This document shows, piece after piece, positions 1 through 13,524 of a stretch of DNA of 64,000 bases (positions are counted from its first letter, which is position 1; each line of letters opens with the position of its first letter). A model generated the notes under the pieces. That model was not told the origin of the DNA, ran no database searches, and saw only the letters and a list, made by a program, of their open reading frames with translations. Source of the DNA: Apis mellifera (taxonomy: Eukaryota > Arthropoda > Insecta > Hymenoptera > Apidae); contig NC_037643.1 in the NCBI RefSeq assembly GCF_003254395.2, forward strand, positions 3,509,635 to 3,573,634, read 5' to 3'. A program made the position numbers and the translations under genes.

Positions 1-1242
1 TCCTAAAAATTAATCACTATATCAATGAATGAATAAATGAATTTATTTATGTAATGTGTATATACATAAGTGGTCAAAAAGTTTACAAATAAATCACTAA
101 AAGAATGATTAAATATATAAAATATAATTATATAACTGAAGGAATAAATATATAAATAATTTGATTAATATGTAAATAAACAAAACAAAATGTACTGAAA
201 TAAGCTAGTAAATGTACAGAAATGGATGAATAAATATATAAATAACTAAATAACTAAAGTAGTAAATATATATAAATGATTTGATGCATACATAAATGAA
301 CAAAACTAAGAATCATATATATATTTATTATTTTAGTTATTTAATTATTTATATATTTTATTCTATTTTTATAGTTTTCGTTTTGTTTATTTATACACAT
401 TTTAAATTATTTATACATTTATTTCTAAATATTATTTACTATAAATTTATAATTGTACAGAGGATACAAAAATAAATTATGTAGTAAATAATAATTTCTA
501 AGTCTCACCAACTCTTGAAGATTGCTGGGAATCTCAAAAAAAAAAACCGTGAAGTTAAATCTGAAAATAAAAATTGAATTAAATCTTAATTCTATGCAAC
601 ACATCTCTATGAAATTTGAAAAATGAAAAACAACACATTACTTCATATATACATCAATATTTTATATTATTATGAACATAAATATATAAAACATTAATAA
701 ATTATGAAGTTTGAAAACAAAAAAAAAAGTGAAATGCATTTCAGAGAATTTTATTTATTTTATTAACACCACTTTTAATATCAATCATCATTATCAAGCA
801 TTACCAAGCATTATTAAAGGAAATATGCATTTGGAAATATGTTCTATTTTCTACAGTAGCAATTCTACTAGCAATCTACTTACTATTTTCTTTAAATTTT
901 TCAATATAAAAATTTCAATAAATCAATTTAGAAATATCCGAATCATAAATGTTAATTTAATATAATTCTTAAGGAAACTTAACCTATAATCTTCAACATC
1001 TTCAAAGCCTAAACCTAACCTCTTATTCTCTTCTTATTTATATATTAACTAAATCCTTACTTCAATCACTTTATTCAAAAGTCTAAAAGTAGTACCTTCC
1101 TAATTCAAAGATTAAAGAGAAGCCTATCTACATAAAAATCTTAACAGAATTAAAATTAAGGATAATACAAAATATAAACATCAATTATTGATTCCACACT
1201 CTGAAACTGAATAAGATTATAAAAGATTACTACAAAATTTTG

Positions 1243-1560
1243 TAAAATACAGTTTCTTTACAATTCATTACAGACTCACACCCTATCACATCATCCCTAC
1301 CTATCCACAGAATCTAATAAAATACAGTTATATATTTCTAATTCATTACAGAGTCACACCATCCCTACTTACATACAATCTAATTTTACAAGATACAATT
1401 ATACCTTTCCAATTCATTACAGACTCACACCCTATCATATCATCCCTACCTATCCACAGAATTTAATAAAATACAGTTATATCTTTCTAATTCATTACCG
1501 AATCACACCTCATCACACCATCCTTGTCAACACAGAATCTAAATACATTTCTCTCTATAT
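1243..1560 (-). repeat. ~80-bp tandem repeat, U1 (about 4 units)
   Basis: AATTCATTACAGACTCACACC occurs at about 1,262, 1,341, 1,418 and 1,490 (reverse strand of the U2 array). The array is bracketed by a perfect 13-bp inverted repeat (1,089-1,101 and 1,567-1,579). Confidence 0.88.
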
Positions 1561-2058
1561 TTCTAAAGGAAGGTACTACCTATCAGTATAAAAAATCTAT
1601 CTAAAAGATTTGTTTAGGGGCCCCTTCTACCTAAAAATAAACATTACATAAAATGTAATGATGTAATGTAATGATGAGTGATGATTGATTGATTTCAAAG
1701 TAGGTCCTGAAACAAATAAAATTCTAAATAATTAATAACATATAATTATTTATTAATCGAAGATACAAAATTTTCTTGAAATAGAACTGATATATCTGAA
1801 ACAAACTCAAATAAAGGATTAGCATAACAGTATAAAAAATATTGTAATTTCTTAAAAATTAATGATATAAAATGATAAATATAATGAACATTCACCATTA
1901 TTCACTTCAAAAAATTTCATAAAAACAATTTTAATTCAAAATTTTAATGACTAAGTCTTCATCAAAGAGAAAAACAAATATTACAAATATTAGCAATATT
2001 TTTTTGCAACGAATGTAGGAAATATAATGTGAAGGGATGCTGAAAAAGAAAAAAAATG

Positions 2059-2079
2059 TAGTAGTCAGAAGGACTACTA
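2059..2079 (-). other. Perfect 8-bp hairpin, U1
   Basis: Stem 2,059-2,066 and 2,072-2,079 with loop AGAAG (the complement of the U2 loop). Confidence 0.6.
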
Positions 2080-2510
2080 AAAGAAAAATATCTTCCACTC
2101 GATATGAATCGAATAACAAACCGGGAGTGGAATATTCATTTCGTATCGCAACACTAATAAAATAATATATTCTTTTATCAAATAAAAAATTTTTAAATCA
2201 ACCGCGATGAGTGCTTTCTTATACTTGCAATATTAATTAATTTATATTTATTAAAAAAAAAAAAAAAAATAAACAAAAAAGACATGGAAAATTCCCGGAA
2301 ATAATAAATTATTTACGCAACGTTACTCTATGCACTCAAATTTAAACAACGCAACACTAATAAAGAATAATCCAAAAAAGATCCAATGGTCTCCTTAATG
2401 ATTGCCATTGTACAATCACCCTTGTGGCTTTTTAGCCACTTAAGATGATTCAGGAACAGGAACGTTGAGTTCTTCCACAATTCCAGTGAAAGAAATTTGG
2501 GCATTCAATA

Positions 2511-2851
2511 TTCGCAACACTACTTGAACAAACGCGAATCTCATCTTAACGCAACACTAATGCAAAACGCGATTCTCATCTTAACGCAACACTAATGCAA
2601 ACGCGATTCTCATCTTAACGCAACACTAATGCAAACGCGATTCTCATTTTAACGCAACACTAATGCAAACGCGATTCTCATCTTAACGCAACACTAATGC
2701 AAAACGCGATTCTCATCTTAACGCAACACTAATGCAAACGCGATTCTCATCTTAACGCAACACTAATGCAAACGCGATTCTTATTTTAACGCAACACTAA
2801 TACAAACGCGATTCTTATTTTAACGCAACACTAATGCAAACGCAACATATG
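2511..2851 (-). repeat. 34-bp minisatellite, U1 (about 9-10 units)
   Basis: The plus strand reads AACGCAACACTAATGCAAACG followed by CGATTCTCATCTT. Isolated CGCAACACTAAT copies lie at about 2,147, 2,348 and 2,888. U1 is the longest of the three arrays. Confidence 0.92.
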
Positions 2852-2884
2852 TAACAAAGGACTCTAATTCAACCCGTTATTAAT

Positions 2885-3745
2885 CAATCGCAACACTAAT
2901 AAAAAAACGCGATGCCCATGATGACTGGATCTGGATGATGGGCCGGCATGCAAACGGCCAGACGACACAACAACAATTACTACATATTACTAAACGAGCG
3001 CAGTGACAAAATAGTAACAATGACTTCCCATCCTTTGGATCCAAACAAGAACCAAAAAATGAGAAGCCATTCGTTGCAGCCCCTCTTCGTGACAGTTTGT
3101 CGAGGCCTCTTCGGTCTTCCTCCTTCGGGCGCAATGCCCGCTGAAACTTAAATCTAGGCTCGAGACTCACTAATCGTAAATCAAAGAAAAAAAAGAAAAA
3201 AAAAAGTCTAAATCGCGGAAACTGAGTGCACATGAACGATTAACGATCTTAATGATCGTCCATCGTACGCGTGCAGAATCTCGAGCTCAACGTTCGTTTC
3301 GAAATCTTTCGCGAATCACGACCGCGGAAATTCGAAAAATCGCACGAGCAAAGCCAAAAACGAGTGGCATGCTCCGCTCGTTTCAACCGGTTTCACTCTC
3401 GATTCTTCAAATTTTATTTATTTCCTGAAACAGATTGTCACGCGAAAAGCGCGCCTACCCGATCAGAGACTGTGACAACCTGCCCGGCCCTACCTACTTA
3501 TAATTAACATACACACCAGAAAGTATGCTACCTATCCTACCTAGCCCTATATTTAAAAAATAGCAAAACAGGCATACCAACACATTCATTCAACGATTCT
3601 CACACATAATACTCGGGCGCAAAATCCTACACTAGGGAAAACGTCCCGGGACGCCTCCGACACCCGAGCTTGGCATACTACTTGCACACTCTAACTTTAC
3701 GTACCATTTTCCTGAAATCGATTGACGATGGCTAGCGATCATTGC
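2885..3745 (-). other. GC-rich conserved block, U1
   Basis: Reverse-strand counterpart of the U2 and U3 GC-rich blocks, with slightly more substitutions than U2 and U3 show between each other. Short frames on both strands are conserved only because the DNA is. Confidence 0.5.
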
Positions 3746-4795
3746 GTATAATGTCATGATAATATGTGTATATCTCAATTTTAATTATTAATATTTGTTA
3801 ACAAAACAATATATCTTACGATTCTCAAATTTCTCTTCTCTTACGATCATCAAATTTGTTATATTTGAAAGTAAAAAAATCTAATATTGTTGACAAGTTA
3901 TTGTTGTCAACAAATTGTAACGAGATTAATCATAATTATGTTAAATATTTCACAATATAGTTATATAGAATAACATTTAAACGACGCAATTCCACAGCCT
4001 AACCACACACACAAAATGTGGAAAATACGTCGTGCACGATACACTAACGCATCGTCAATCGCTAAAAAATTTTTATTAGCTTATGAACTAAAATCATCAT
4101 GCCCTTCGCCTCTCTCTCACCCAAGTAACACCTGGGCACGTGAGTGAGATCCTGGCAAAGAACACGGAAAGGATTAAACCTGAAAATCCTGAGCTAAAAA
4201 AAATTATTATTAATATATCTAACGGACTAATGTTTTCTCATTTTAGATTCGCTCATTTTATTTCAAACTTTAATAAATTCTCTTTGTAAACTTTATGAAT
4301 TCTTATTAATTTTAAAAAGCAAAAATATTGAAATAACAAAGAAGAAATTTATTTTTGATATATTATTGAATTTATTATATTATTTATTAAATTTAATTAT
4401 ATTAATTTATTATTATATGACAATTAAGAAATAATAGAAAATAATTGACTCTAAAAAGAATTTCAATGAAAATAACCTCAGGTGATCTCTTTATCAAAAC
4501 ATGGTTTCGAAAACGTAAATCTAATGCAAAAAATTTCTTGTTTCGATTCAGAAATCTACCTGTCGCGAAGTATCTTCTTGCACATAATATTTCACATACC
4601 TTCTTTTACGGAAAAAATAAATATTTTTACATTTAAAATCATACTTAAGTTTATTAAGTTAACCAAAATCATTATAATTAAATATTACGATGAAATCGAA
4701 AATAAAATTATTGTATAAATTGTTTATTAACGTACCGATAACCATACCATAATGATAATACGCACTATCAATTGTATTGTATAATAATTGATATT

Positions 4796-4829
4796 TTTAT
4801 TGTAACGAAGTCGGAGGATATCCGACTTC
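4796..4829 (-). other. Perfect 9-bp hairpin with following AATAAA, U1
   Basis: Reverse-strand copy: stem 4,807-4,815 and 4,821-4,829, with TTTATT (AATAAA complement) just to its left. Stem and loop are unchanged relative to U2. Confidence 0.6.
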
Positions 4830-5420
4830 TCCACAATTTTCAATTCATTTCATTTTATTTCTCACTTATTTGAACCTTAATTTTTATCCATAAATAATAT
4901 TTGTAATAATATTCATAAATATATTCATTCATTTTACAAATAATCATAGAGAAAATATTTTCAATCATAGATCAATCAAACTAATTATTCATATCATTCC
5001 ATATATTAATAATTATTCTGTTATTTAATATAAAATATAATTATCTTTTCAAAAACGCGACGTGCAAGAAGATCTATCCTGATCTAATAAATAAAATACA
5101 AGAAAAATGTTACTATTCACGAGTATATAATATAATAAATACCCGTGGTCACTGTGCTCGTGCAAAATTCTACGTATACAACCAGTCATCCGTGTCGATA
5201 CGGACCTTTCGTCCTACGACATGATTGAATGACCGGAGGAACATAAATGCATGCGACTCACCAATAGATGCGAAGAATCTGCATTGTCGTGGTCCAAGAT
5301 GTCATCGCCAAGTAGTCATCACGAGGAAGGGAAAACTGTAACCAAACATGAAACAATACCATTAAAATTCTGATTATTTGAAGAAGTTGAAGCAATTAGA
5401 AAATATATAAAAACAATTAC

Positions 5421-6149
5421 CTCTTCGCGTGATGGATGACCGCCCGATTCCTCAAGGAGCACTGACTCTACCCTGTACCGAAAACGAATATTCAATAAAA
5501 TAAAAAAATAAAAATAAAAAGCTACTAACGCGTCGATTTCAAATAGAAGCGGCGAACAAACACTGACTCTAGTTTCGCGAATAATTATAGTAATTTAATT
5601 AGAGCTATTGTGTGCTCTAAATATTAAAAGACTATTACGAAGCAAACACTGAATCTATCGATCGCATTGCGCGCGATCACAAATATCGTTTATAACTGAA
5701 GTCCACGAGAAATGAACACCCTCTGGCATCTTAAACAAAATATAAAATATTACGTATAATTACGAGTATTTAAAAAATACAACATTGATGATATAAAAAT
5801 ATTCAAGTAAAAATATTTAAAAAAAAAAATGTCTATTAAATTTCAAATTTTAATATAAATAAATAATTACCTCTTCGCGTGATGGATGATCGCCCGATTC
5901 CTCCAGGAACACTGACTCTACCCTGTACCGAAAACGAATATTCAAAAAAATAAAAAAATAAAAATAAAAAGCTACTAACGCGTCGATTTCAAATAGAAAC
6001 GGCGAACAAACACTGATTCTAGTTTCGCGAATAATTATTTAGTAATTTAAGTAGAGCTATTGTGTGCTCTAAATATTAAAAAAACTGTTACGAAGCAAAC
6101 ACTGAATTTACCGATCGCATTGCGCGCGATCACAAAAATTCACTGGAAA
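5421..6149 (-). repeat. 455-bp internal direct duplication, U1
   Basis: Reverse-strand version: units at about 5,421-5,690 and 5,871-6,149, each starting with the CTCTTCGCGTGATGGATGA complement of the exon-like block. It is followed at 6,167-6,182 by a G-rich tract that is also present in U2 and U3 as a C-tract. Confidence 0.85.
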
Positions 6150-6790
6150 TAATGATATATTATTAATGGGGGGAGGGGGGATCTACGTAAAAAGAAGCAA
6201 AATATTTTTTCCTCTTTCTATCGAACATTTGTTTCAGAAAAAATTATAAAATAAATTTTATTAAAAACTACGAATCGATTATTATCAATTTTGTATGAAT
6301 TAAAGAATTTAGAATATATATCATTAATGCAAGATTATTAATAATTATGGTGAATGTTCATTACACATATAGGATATATGTAAATTATGTATGTATAAAA
6401 TATACCTTTACGTAATGATAAAATATCATATAATGACGATCGAATAAATACAAAGTAAATACATAAATACATACAGACACGGGCAGAAAATCAAGCTTTC
6501 CTTTGAGAAAATATAATGGCGTCCATGTTGGAATTTTTCCCGCCTTTTTCTCGACCAACATACAGGTCCGATACTCGGGTAATAATCTGTACAAAAGAAA
6601 ACGAATATTTTCAAATATACACAAAAAATTATAAAATTAATCGGTCAAATAAAGCAATAATCAAACACAAATTTCATCTTGAAAAAGCACAATGTGAATT
6701 AATTAGCACTGTAAAAATAAACGAATAGACAAAGACGTCTAATTTATCTTGAAGGAAGGTAGGGGGAGGGGGGAGATGCGCGCGTCGCTT

Positions 6791-6828
6791 GTCGAAACCT
6801 GTCGAAACTTGTCGAAGCCTGTCGAAAC
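6791..6828 (-). repeat. 10-bp GTCGAAACCT direct repeat, U1
   Basis: Four units of GTCGAA(A/G)C(C/T)T on the plus strand, preceded by a G-rich tract at 6,758-6,775. Same element as at 20,521. Confidence 0.85.
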
Positions 6829-7009
6829 AAATCGAGCGGGGAAAAAATGTGAACACGTATTTCTTAGAAAATTCTTAGAAAAGCTATGTTATGAAAACAT
6901 CTAATCACCTTCGACGACAACAAAGGTAGAAAAAAGTACACAAATATTACAAAGAGACGCATTTAGAAACCGAAATATGATCACCGACCTAATATATAGT
7001 ATATATAAT

Positions 7010-7970
7010 ATATCAATATTCAATGATCGAAAATACGAAAAAAACTCAAAATATCAATTAATTTCGACACTTAAAATAATAAGAGGATAATTAAATAAAC
7101 GAAAATAGCAATAATTTATGAATTTGATAGCGAAATTCGATCAAAATTACTTATTGCGCAGTAGAATTTTCCTACCTATTCAACGATCGAAAATATGAAA
7201 AAATCTCAAAATATCAATTAATTTCGACACTTAAAATAATAAGAGGATAATTAAATAAACGAAAATAGCAATAATTTATAAATTAGATAGCGAAATTCGA
7301 TCAAAATTACTTATTGCGCAGTAGAATTTTCCTACCTATTCAACGATCGAAAATATGAAAAAATCTCAAAATATCAATTAATTTCGACACTTAAAATAAT
7401 AAGAGGATAATTAAATAAACGAAAATAGCAATAATTTATAAATTCGATAGCGAAATTCGATCAAAATTACTTATTGCGCAGTAGAAATTTCCTACCTATT
7501 CAATGAACGAAAAAAGAAAAAAATCTCAAAATATCAATTAATTTCGACACTTAAAATAATAAGAGGATAATTAAATAAACGAAAATAGCAATAATTTATA
7601 AATTAGATAGCGAAATTCGATCAAAATTACTTATTGCGCAGTAGAATTTCCTATCTATTCAATCGATCGAAAATACGAAAAAATCTCAAAATATAAATTA
7701 ATTTCGACATTAAAATAATAAGAGAATAATTAAATAAACGAAAATAGCAATAATTTATAAATTAGATAGCGAAATTCGATCAAAATTACTTATTGCGCAG
7801 TAGAATTTTCCTATCTATTCAATGATCGAAAATACGAAAAAATCTCAAAATATCAATTAATTTCGACACTCAAAATAATAAAGGGATGATTAAACAAACG
7901 AAAATAACAATAATTTATAAATTCGGTAGCAAAATTCGATCAAAATTACTTACTGCGCAGTAGATTTTTC
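7010..7970 (-). repeat. 158-bp tandem array, U1 (6 units)
   Basis: Same repeat on the reverse strand, with ACTTATTGCGCAG at about 7,149, 7,309, 7,469, 7,629 and 7,788, and the unit nearest exon 1 reading ACTTACTGCGCAG at 7,948. Again only the promoter-proximal unit has the GT donor. Confidence 0.92.
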
Positions 7971-8017
7971 CAAGCCGGCAGCGATGGCACGTCCTCCCTT
8001 GTTCACTTTCCACAAAA

Positions 8018-8066
8018 GACTGACACTGCGCGCCAAAATTCACCAAGAAGCTCTCTCATTGGCTGA
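8018..8066 (-). promoter_or_regulatory. Candidate CCAAT + initiator promoter, U1
   Basis: Reverse-strand equivalent of the U2 promoter: ATTGG (CCAAT complement) near 8,058-8,062 and GACTGA (TCAGTC complement) at 8,018-8,023. The surrounding sequence appears identical to U2. Confidence 0.5.
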
Positions 8067-8149
8067 TGCCGAAAGTCGACATTTTGATTATTTCGATAAT
8101 CGAAATCGTATGGAATAATTAATATATTACACAATATATTTTAATTATT

Positions 8150-11100
8150 TTAATTAATAGTATTAAAAAAAATATATTATTAATTTTTTTCTATTATTAA
8201 ATTTATTTTAATTATTTATATTTTTCTTATTTATACATTTTTCAATATATAATTTATTTATTAATCGATTTATCGATTATTATCGATATATTTGTCCAAT
8301 GATTTATTTATAGATTTTTCTACATGAAATTATTTATTTATTTAATCTTTATTTATTTATTTGTATTTTTTTATATATTTTTATATAAAAAAAATACAAA
8401 TAAATAATTATTTATTATATTTTTGATCTATTTATATATTTATATTTATATATATTATATATTTATATATTTATTTATTGTTGTCTTTTTCAATAACATT
8501 CTTTAACAATTTTCCTAACAAAGTTTAGTCATTTAAATATATATATATATATATATTATATATTATATATTATATTATATATTATATTTTCAATTTGTTT
8601 ATTTAATTAACATTATTATATCTTTACTCTACATCTTTATTTATTCAATTACTTACATATTTATTCATTCATTCATTTGTAATATCTTGCTTCTAAATTT
8701 TTTTGTTTTGTTCACTTATGATGTATCTCAAATTATTTATTTATTTAATTACTTATAGATTTATTCATTTAATTAGATAATTATTTATTTGTATACTTTA
8801 TAATATAGACTTTTGTTCATTTACATATTTCATAAAGTTATTAATTTATTTATTTATTACTTTATTGATTTAGTTATATATATATATATACATTCATTCA
8901 TTCATTTGCTAATATTTATAGACTTCTTAGATTTATTAGTTTCATTTTTGTACATATCAAATTATTTGTTCTCTGTTCCATTTATTTAGTTATTTATATA
9001 TCAATATATTTTAATTAATAATATTTTATAATTAATAAATCTACATAAAAGTCTAAATATAAATCATGAATGAAGAAAGAAATGAATAAATAATTAAATA
9101 AATAAAAAAATTCATATAAATATGTTGATGTACATATAACTGAACAAAATAAAGAAGCATAGAAAAAAAGTTTTTAAGTTTAAAGTCAAATAAATATAAA
9201 TTATTAAATTAATGTAAGAAATATATACATCAATTGATACAGACATAAATGAACAAAACAAATGGACAAATTTGTAAGTAAATCAATATGCAAATTAATC
9301 TTAATGAGAAAGAATGAATAAATATATGAAAAACTGAATAAATAAATGATAAATAAATAAATAATTGGATACATGTATAAATCTCAAAAAATATATAAAT
9401 GAATAAAACAATAAAATCTATAAATAAATCATTAAATAAGTGTACAAAAAATTGAATAAATGAAACAATGAGCAAATAAATAAATAAATAAACTTATGAA
9501 ATATATAAATGCACAAAATATAAAGATCTAAAAATTAATCATTAAGTAAATAATTGAATAAACATATAAATCATTTAAATAAGTAAATGAATGAATAAAT
9601 AAATTTATATAACGTGTACATAAGTGATCAAAAAATTTACAAATAAATCAATAGAAGAATTATAAATAATTATATATAATATAATAGTTATATATATAAT
9701 TATATAACTGAAGGAATAAATATATAAATAATTTGATGAATATATAAGTAAACAAAATAAAATTTATAGAAATAAGTTAATCAAATGAATGAATATATGA
9801 ATACATCAATAACTACATACATAAAACTATTATATATAAGTATTAAAAATATATATAAAATTTGTTGCATACATAAATGAACAAAAATAAGAATCATATA
9901 TATATTTATTATTTTAATTATTTAATTATTTATATCTCATTTTTACACTTTTTGTTTTATTCATTTATATATACATCAAATTATTTATGTATTTACTTTT
10001 TTAGTTATTTAATTATTCATATATTTATTCATTCATTTGTTTAGTAACTGATTTGTTTTGTTTATTTGTTTATTCATTTCTTTTCTCATGTATACATCTA
10101 ATTGTTTTATGAATAGAGTTTCTTGTAAGCTTCTTTGATATATACATTATTTTTTTGTATTTTTTTCTTTATTTACTTAATTATTTAATGTTTATTCATT
10201 CTTTCATTCATTCATTCATTTATCCACTGATATATTTGTACACTTTTTGTTTTGTTCATTTATATATACATCAAATTATTTATATATTTATATTTTTAGA
10301 ATTTATCTTTATAAATGATATGATTTATTTATTTATATATATAATTTATTCTTTTATTTATTTTAACGTTTTATTTCTTGTCTTTTTTACAAATGGTACT
10401 ATTTTATTCATTTAAATATATTATATATTTCAATTTCTTTATTTATTTACTTAATTAATTAACATTATTATAGCCCTACCCTACAATTTTATTTATTCAA
10501 TTATTTATATATTTAATAATTCATTTGTGTAGTATCTTTTTTCTAAATTTTTTTGTTTTGTTTATTTATATAATATCTCAAATTATTTATCTATTTATTT
10601 AACTATTTATAGATTTATTCACTTAAATGATGATTAATTTGTTGAGGCTTTATTGTTCACTTTTCTTCACTTATATATTTCATAAATTTATTTATTTATT
10701 TATTATTTTATATTACTTTATTGATTTAGATATAATTGGATAATAACTTACACATTATTTGTAGACTTTTATATCTTGTTCATTTAAAATATTCCATAAA
10801 TTTATTTATTTATTATTTTTTTGATTTAATTGTATATATATTTATTCATTCATTTCATGAGTGATTTATCTAGATTTTTTACAAAACTTATTTATTTTTC
10901 TTATTTTTATTCTGAATTTGTTTTCTTACCTCTTAATTTATTTATTTTCATACGTGTATTTCTTCAATCATTTTATCTTGTAATTCACTTTAGTCTCAAT
11001 CACTTTAGTTATTTTATCTTGTAGATTCTTGTATTTACATGAAAATTTATTTATTCATTTATTTATTTACTCCTTTACTTACCAAATTATGTACACATTT

Positions 11101-12340
11101 TTTCTTTAATTTTTATAATTTGCTAGATTTAAATTTTTATATTTTTCTTAATTTTTTTTTGTTTTACTCATTTACATGTTAATTAACTTATTTATTTTTA
11201 TTTTGTTATTTATATTTATTTAATTATTTAGTTTTTTTATATAATTATGTATTTATATATTATTTATATATTCATTTATTTTTCTGATTTATTTATAAAT
11301 CTCACAATTATTTATATATTCATTAAATTATTTATTTATTTATTCTTTGAGTTATTTTATTATTTACTTTATTTATTTTATTATATTTATTCATTCATTT
11401 AATGAATAATGATTTGTTAATAACCTTTTTTGTTTTATTTGCTTATATATATATATATATATTATTGCTTATATTAATACTTTCTTAATAATTTTTTATA
11501 TTAATTCATAAAATAATTTTATAATTATTTTATTTATATATTTATTCATTTCTCTATTAATTCATTCGTAACTTCTTTGTTCTATTTATTTATGTATATA
11601 TTTATTCAATTCATCAATTTATTTATTTACTGTTTTATTTATTTAATTATTTATCCATTTAATCATTTGTTCAATAATTTATGTACTTATTTTTTACTGA
11701 AACTTACTTTTTTTATAGATTTATTAATTGTAAAATATTATATACTTATTATGGTTATAATATATTAATATTTTAAAAACTGAAAAACTAAAAGATTAAT
11801 AAAATAAATAAATTGATATATACATATGAATAAAACGAAAAAGTCTATAAATAAATGTGTAACAAATAAATAAATAGATGCAAATGAATAAATAATTAAA
11901 TAAATTATACAGTAAGTAAATAAATTGATGTGTCTATAATTAAATAAAACAAAACAAAATAGTACTAAATCATTAGATAAATAAGTGAACAAATATATGA
12001 AAAACTAAATAAATGAAGGAAAATAAATAAAGAAATTGATGCATAATAAGTAATAATAACATAAAGTATACATCATAAAATAAAATGTTTATAAATAAAT
12101 TATCAGATAAAGAATAATAAAAGATAAATAAATAAGTAATAGCTACGAAACAAATCAAATGAATGAAAATAATAATAAATATATGTGTCTAAATAAATAA
12201 AAGAAACAAATAAACAATTTGGTGAATATATAAATGAATAAAATTAAAAAGTTTATATATAAATTATTAGATAAATCAATAAATTAACAATGTATAAACG
12301 AATAAATAATTGAATAATGTACATTATAATTTAGAAAAAT
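8150..12340. repeat. AT-rich degenerate satellite block, U1 (and mirror in U2)
   Basis: This is a long run of TTTA/TATT-type sequence with a recurring core, TTTTGTTTTGTTCATTTATATA followed by CAAATTATTTAT, at for example 8,702, 9,945, 10,246 and 10,552. That indicates a decayed satellite rather than a pure microsatellite. The many short frames in it, rich in Phe, Ile, Leu and Tyr, are products of the TTTA repeat and should not be called genes. The mirror block is 14,890-19,080. Confidence 0.8.
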
Positions 12341-12468
12341 TATTGTTTGCAATATGAATTAGTAAAAGTATTCTACGAGAAGAACTGCATTCTCGCGTCA
12401 ACTAAAAGGTTAACTTTAAATAAAAAAAATTCCTATCTTGAAATAATTTCCTATTAAATTTTCACATA

Positions 12469-13524
12469 GAATACATCGCATTCATCAATTTTTAAATAAA
12501 TTTAATTTTTTTTTAATTTATTAGTTAACTTTTAATTTTATTTTTTATATTTTAATTTTTATTTTTTATTTCATATATTTATATTTAAAAATTTCTAACC
12601 TTATATTAAATTAAAATTAAAATTCTGGAATAAATTATTACGACATTGTTAAATAATAATAATATTTATTAAATTAAAAAACTTAGTTTAATAATTTGTT
12701 TCAACAATCATTTAATTATGTAAATGTTTATATTTTTATATTCTTATATTTTATCAAGAATTTCTTTTCATTTTTCATGTTGTAAATTTTTATAATTATA
12801 AAAGAATTAAATTAAAAATTTTATTCACACATATCAAAGTTATTTTCCATTGATCATATTAATATTATTTTGTTACTATTTTTTACGTAAAATGTCTTTT
12901 AGAATATGTTTATATACTTGTTATTTACATAGTTATTGAAAATAATTTAATTTTAATCTGCAAAAATATAATTTTTATATTTGTTATTGTAAAAATTGTA
13001 TTATTAAATTTATAAATGAACAATAAAAATTTCTAAATTTTCGAAATTGGAAAGTCACAATTGTTCTATAACTATTTTGTACAATGTAAAATTCACAAAT
13101 TAATAATAAAAATTTCTAAATTATTATAGTAATTATTCTTTACATGAAATGGTACTAAGAATATTTCAACACAATTATAAATCAAAAATTAATATCATAA
13201 AAAAAAAGATTTAACTTTACGTTCGTAAAAATATAAATTAATTATTATATTTAATATTGTAATAAATTATTAGATGCATAAATTAACAATAAAAAATATA
13301 GAAATTGACAAATTATTGATTATTATATTCGAAAAATGAATTTAGAACAATCGGTAAAGGACGTATATATTCCGTAAATCTTCGCGTCCTATAAATACGA
13401 GACAAGTCGCGACGGAACGATCATTCCTTTTCGAACTTTGTCGGCGAGTGGATTGATTTTATAACTTTGTACCTTCAATTAAATAATTTTTACATAATAA
13501 ATAATTTTCATTCTTATAAAGAAT
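12469..13524. other. Unpaired ~1-kb segment between the two palindromes
   Basis: Both flanks have mirror partners: the left flank pairs with 14,765 onward, the right flank with 14,735 and below. These 1,056 bases do not. On the right side only about 30 bases separate the same two flanks. It is therefore either an insertion in the left arm or sequence deleted from the right. It is very AT-rich except for a GC-richer core at about 13,380-13,450. No protein frame and no clear target-site duplication were seen. Confidence 0.75.
13390..13450 (+). promoter_or_regulatory. Candidate TATA + initiator core promoter in the spacer
   Basis: TATAAATA lies at 13,390-13,397. A TCATTC at 13,421-13,426 matches the arthropod initiator consensus TCAKTY, with its A (13,423) 33 bases downstream of the first T of the TATA element. 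The sequence between and just after is GC-rich within an otherwise very AT-rich segment. No downstream frame is evident, so the product, if any, is unknown. An LTR or transposon promoter is an alternative explanation. The motif match is direct; promoter activity is inferred. Confidence 0.4.

Larger units (their letters stand above)
4121..8021 (-). other. Candidate spliced transcription unit, U1
   Basis: Reverse-strand counterpart of the U2 unit, with the same exon lengths. Exon 1 is 7,954-8,021, exon 2 is 6,481-6,586, exon 3A is 5,871-5,922, exon 3B is 5,421-5,472, exon 4 is 5,262-5,335 and exon 5 is 4,121-4,193. All candidate GT and AG dinucleotides are retained. Exons 2 and 4 appear identical to U2, while exon 3B carries two changes that would alter residues (Phe to Leu, Asp to Gly) if coding. 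The sequence supports conserved structure more strongly than a conserved protein. Confidence 0.4.
3..12468 (-). repeat. Monomer copy U1 and left arm of giant inverted repeat
   Basis: This segment is the reverse complement, with small indels, of 14,765-27,687. Identical translated frames appear in mirror positions, for example 10,155-10,415 against 16,817-17,077, and 2,948-3,151 against 24,151-24,354. The mirror coordinates sum to about 27,232 in the inner part, 27,302 near 3 kb and 27,690 at the window start, so the arms differ by indels and tandem-repeat copy number rather than being a perfect fold-back. Positions 3-330 already mirror the U2/U3 junction (27,361-27,687). U1 is therefore followed on the left by another copy outside the window. 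High confidence for the homology; the true left boundary is not visible. Confidence 0.95.

Noticed and set aside
1005..1022. CCTAAACCTAACC, resembling the insect telomere repeat TTAGG
   Set aside because: Only two imperfect units, absent from U3; not a telomeric array.
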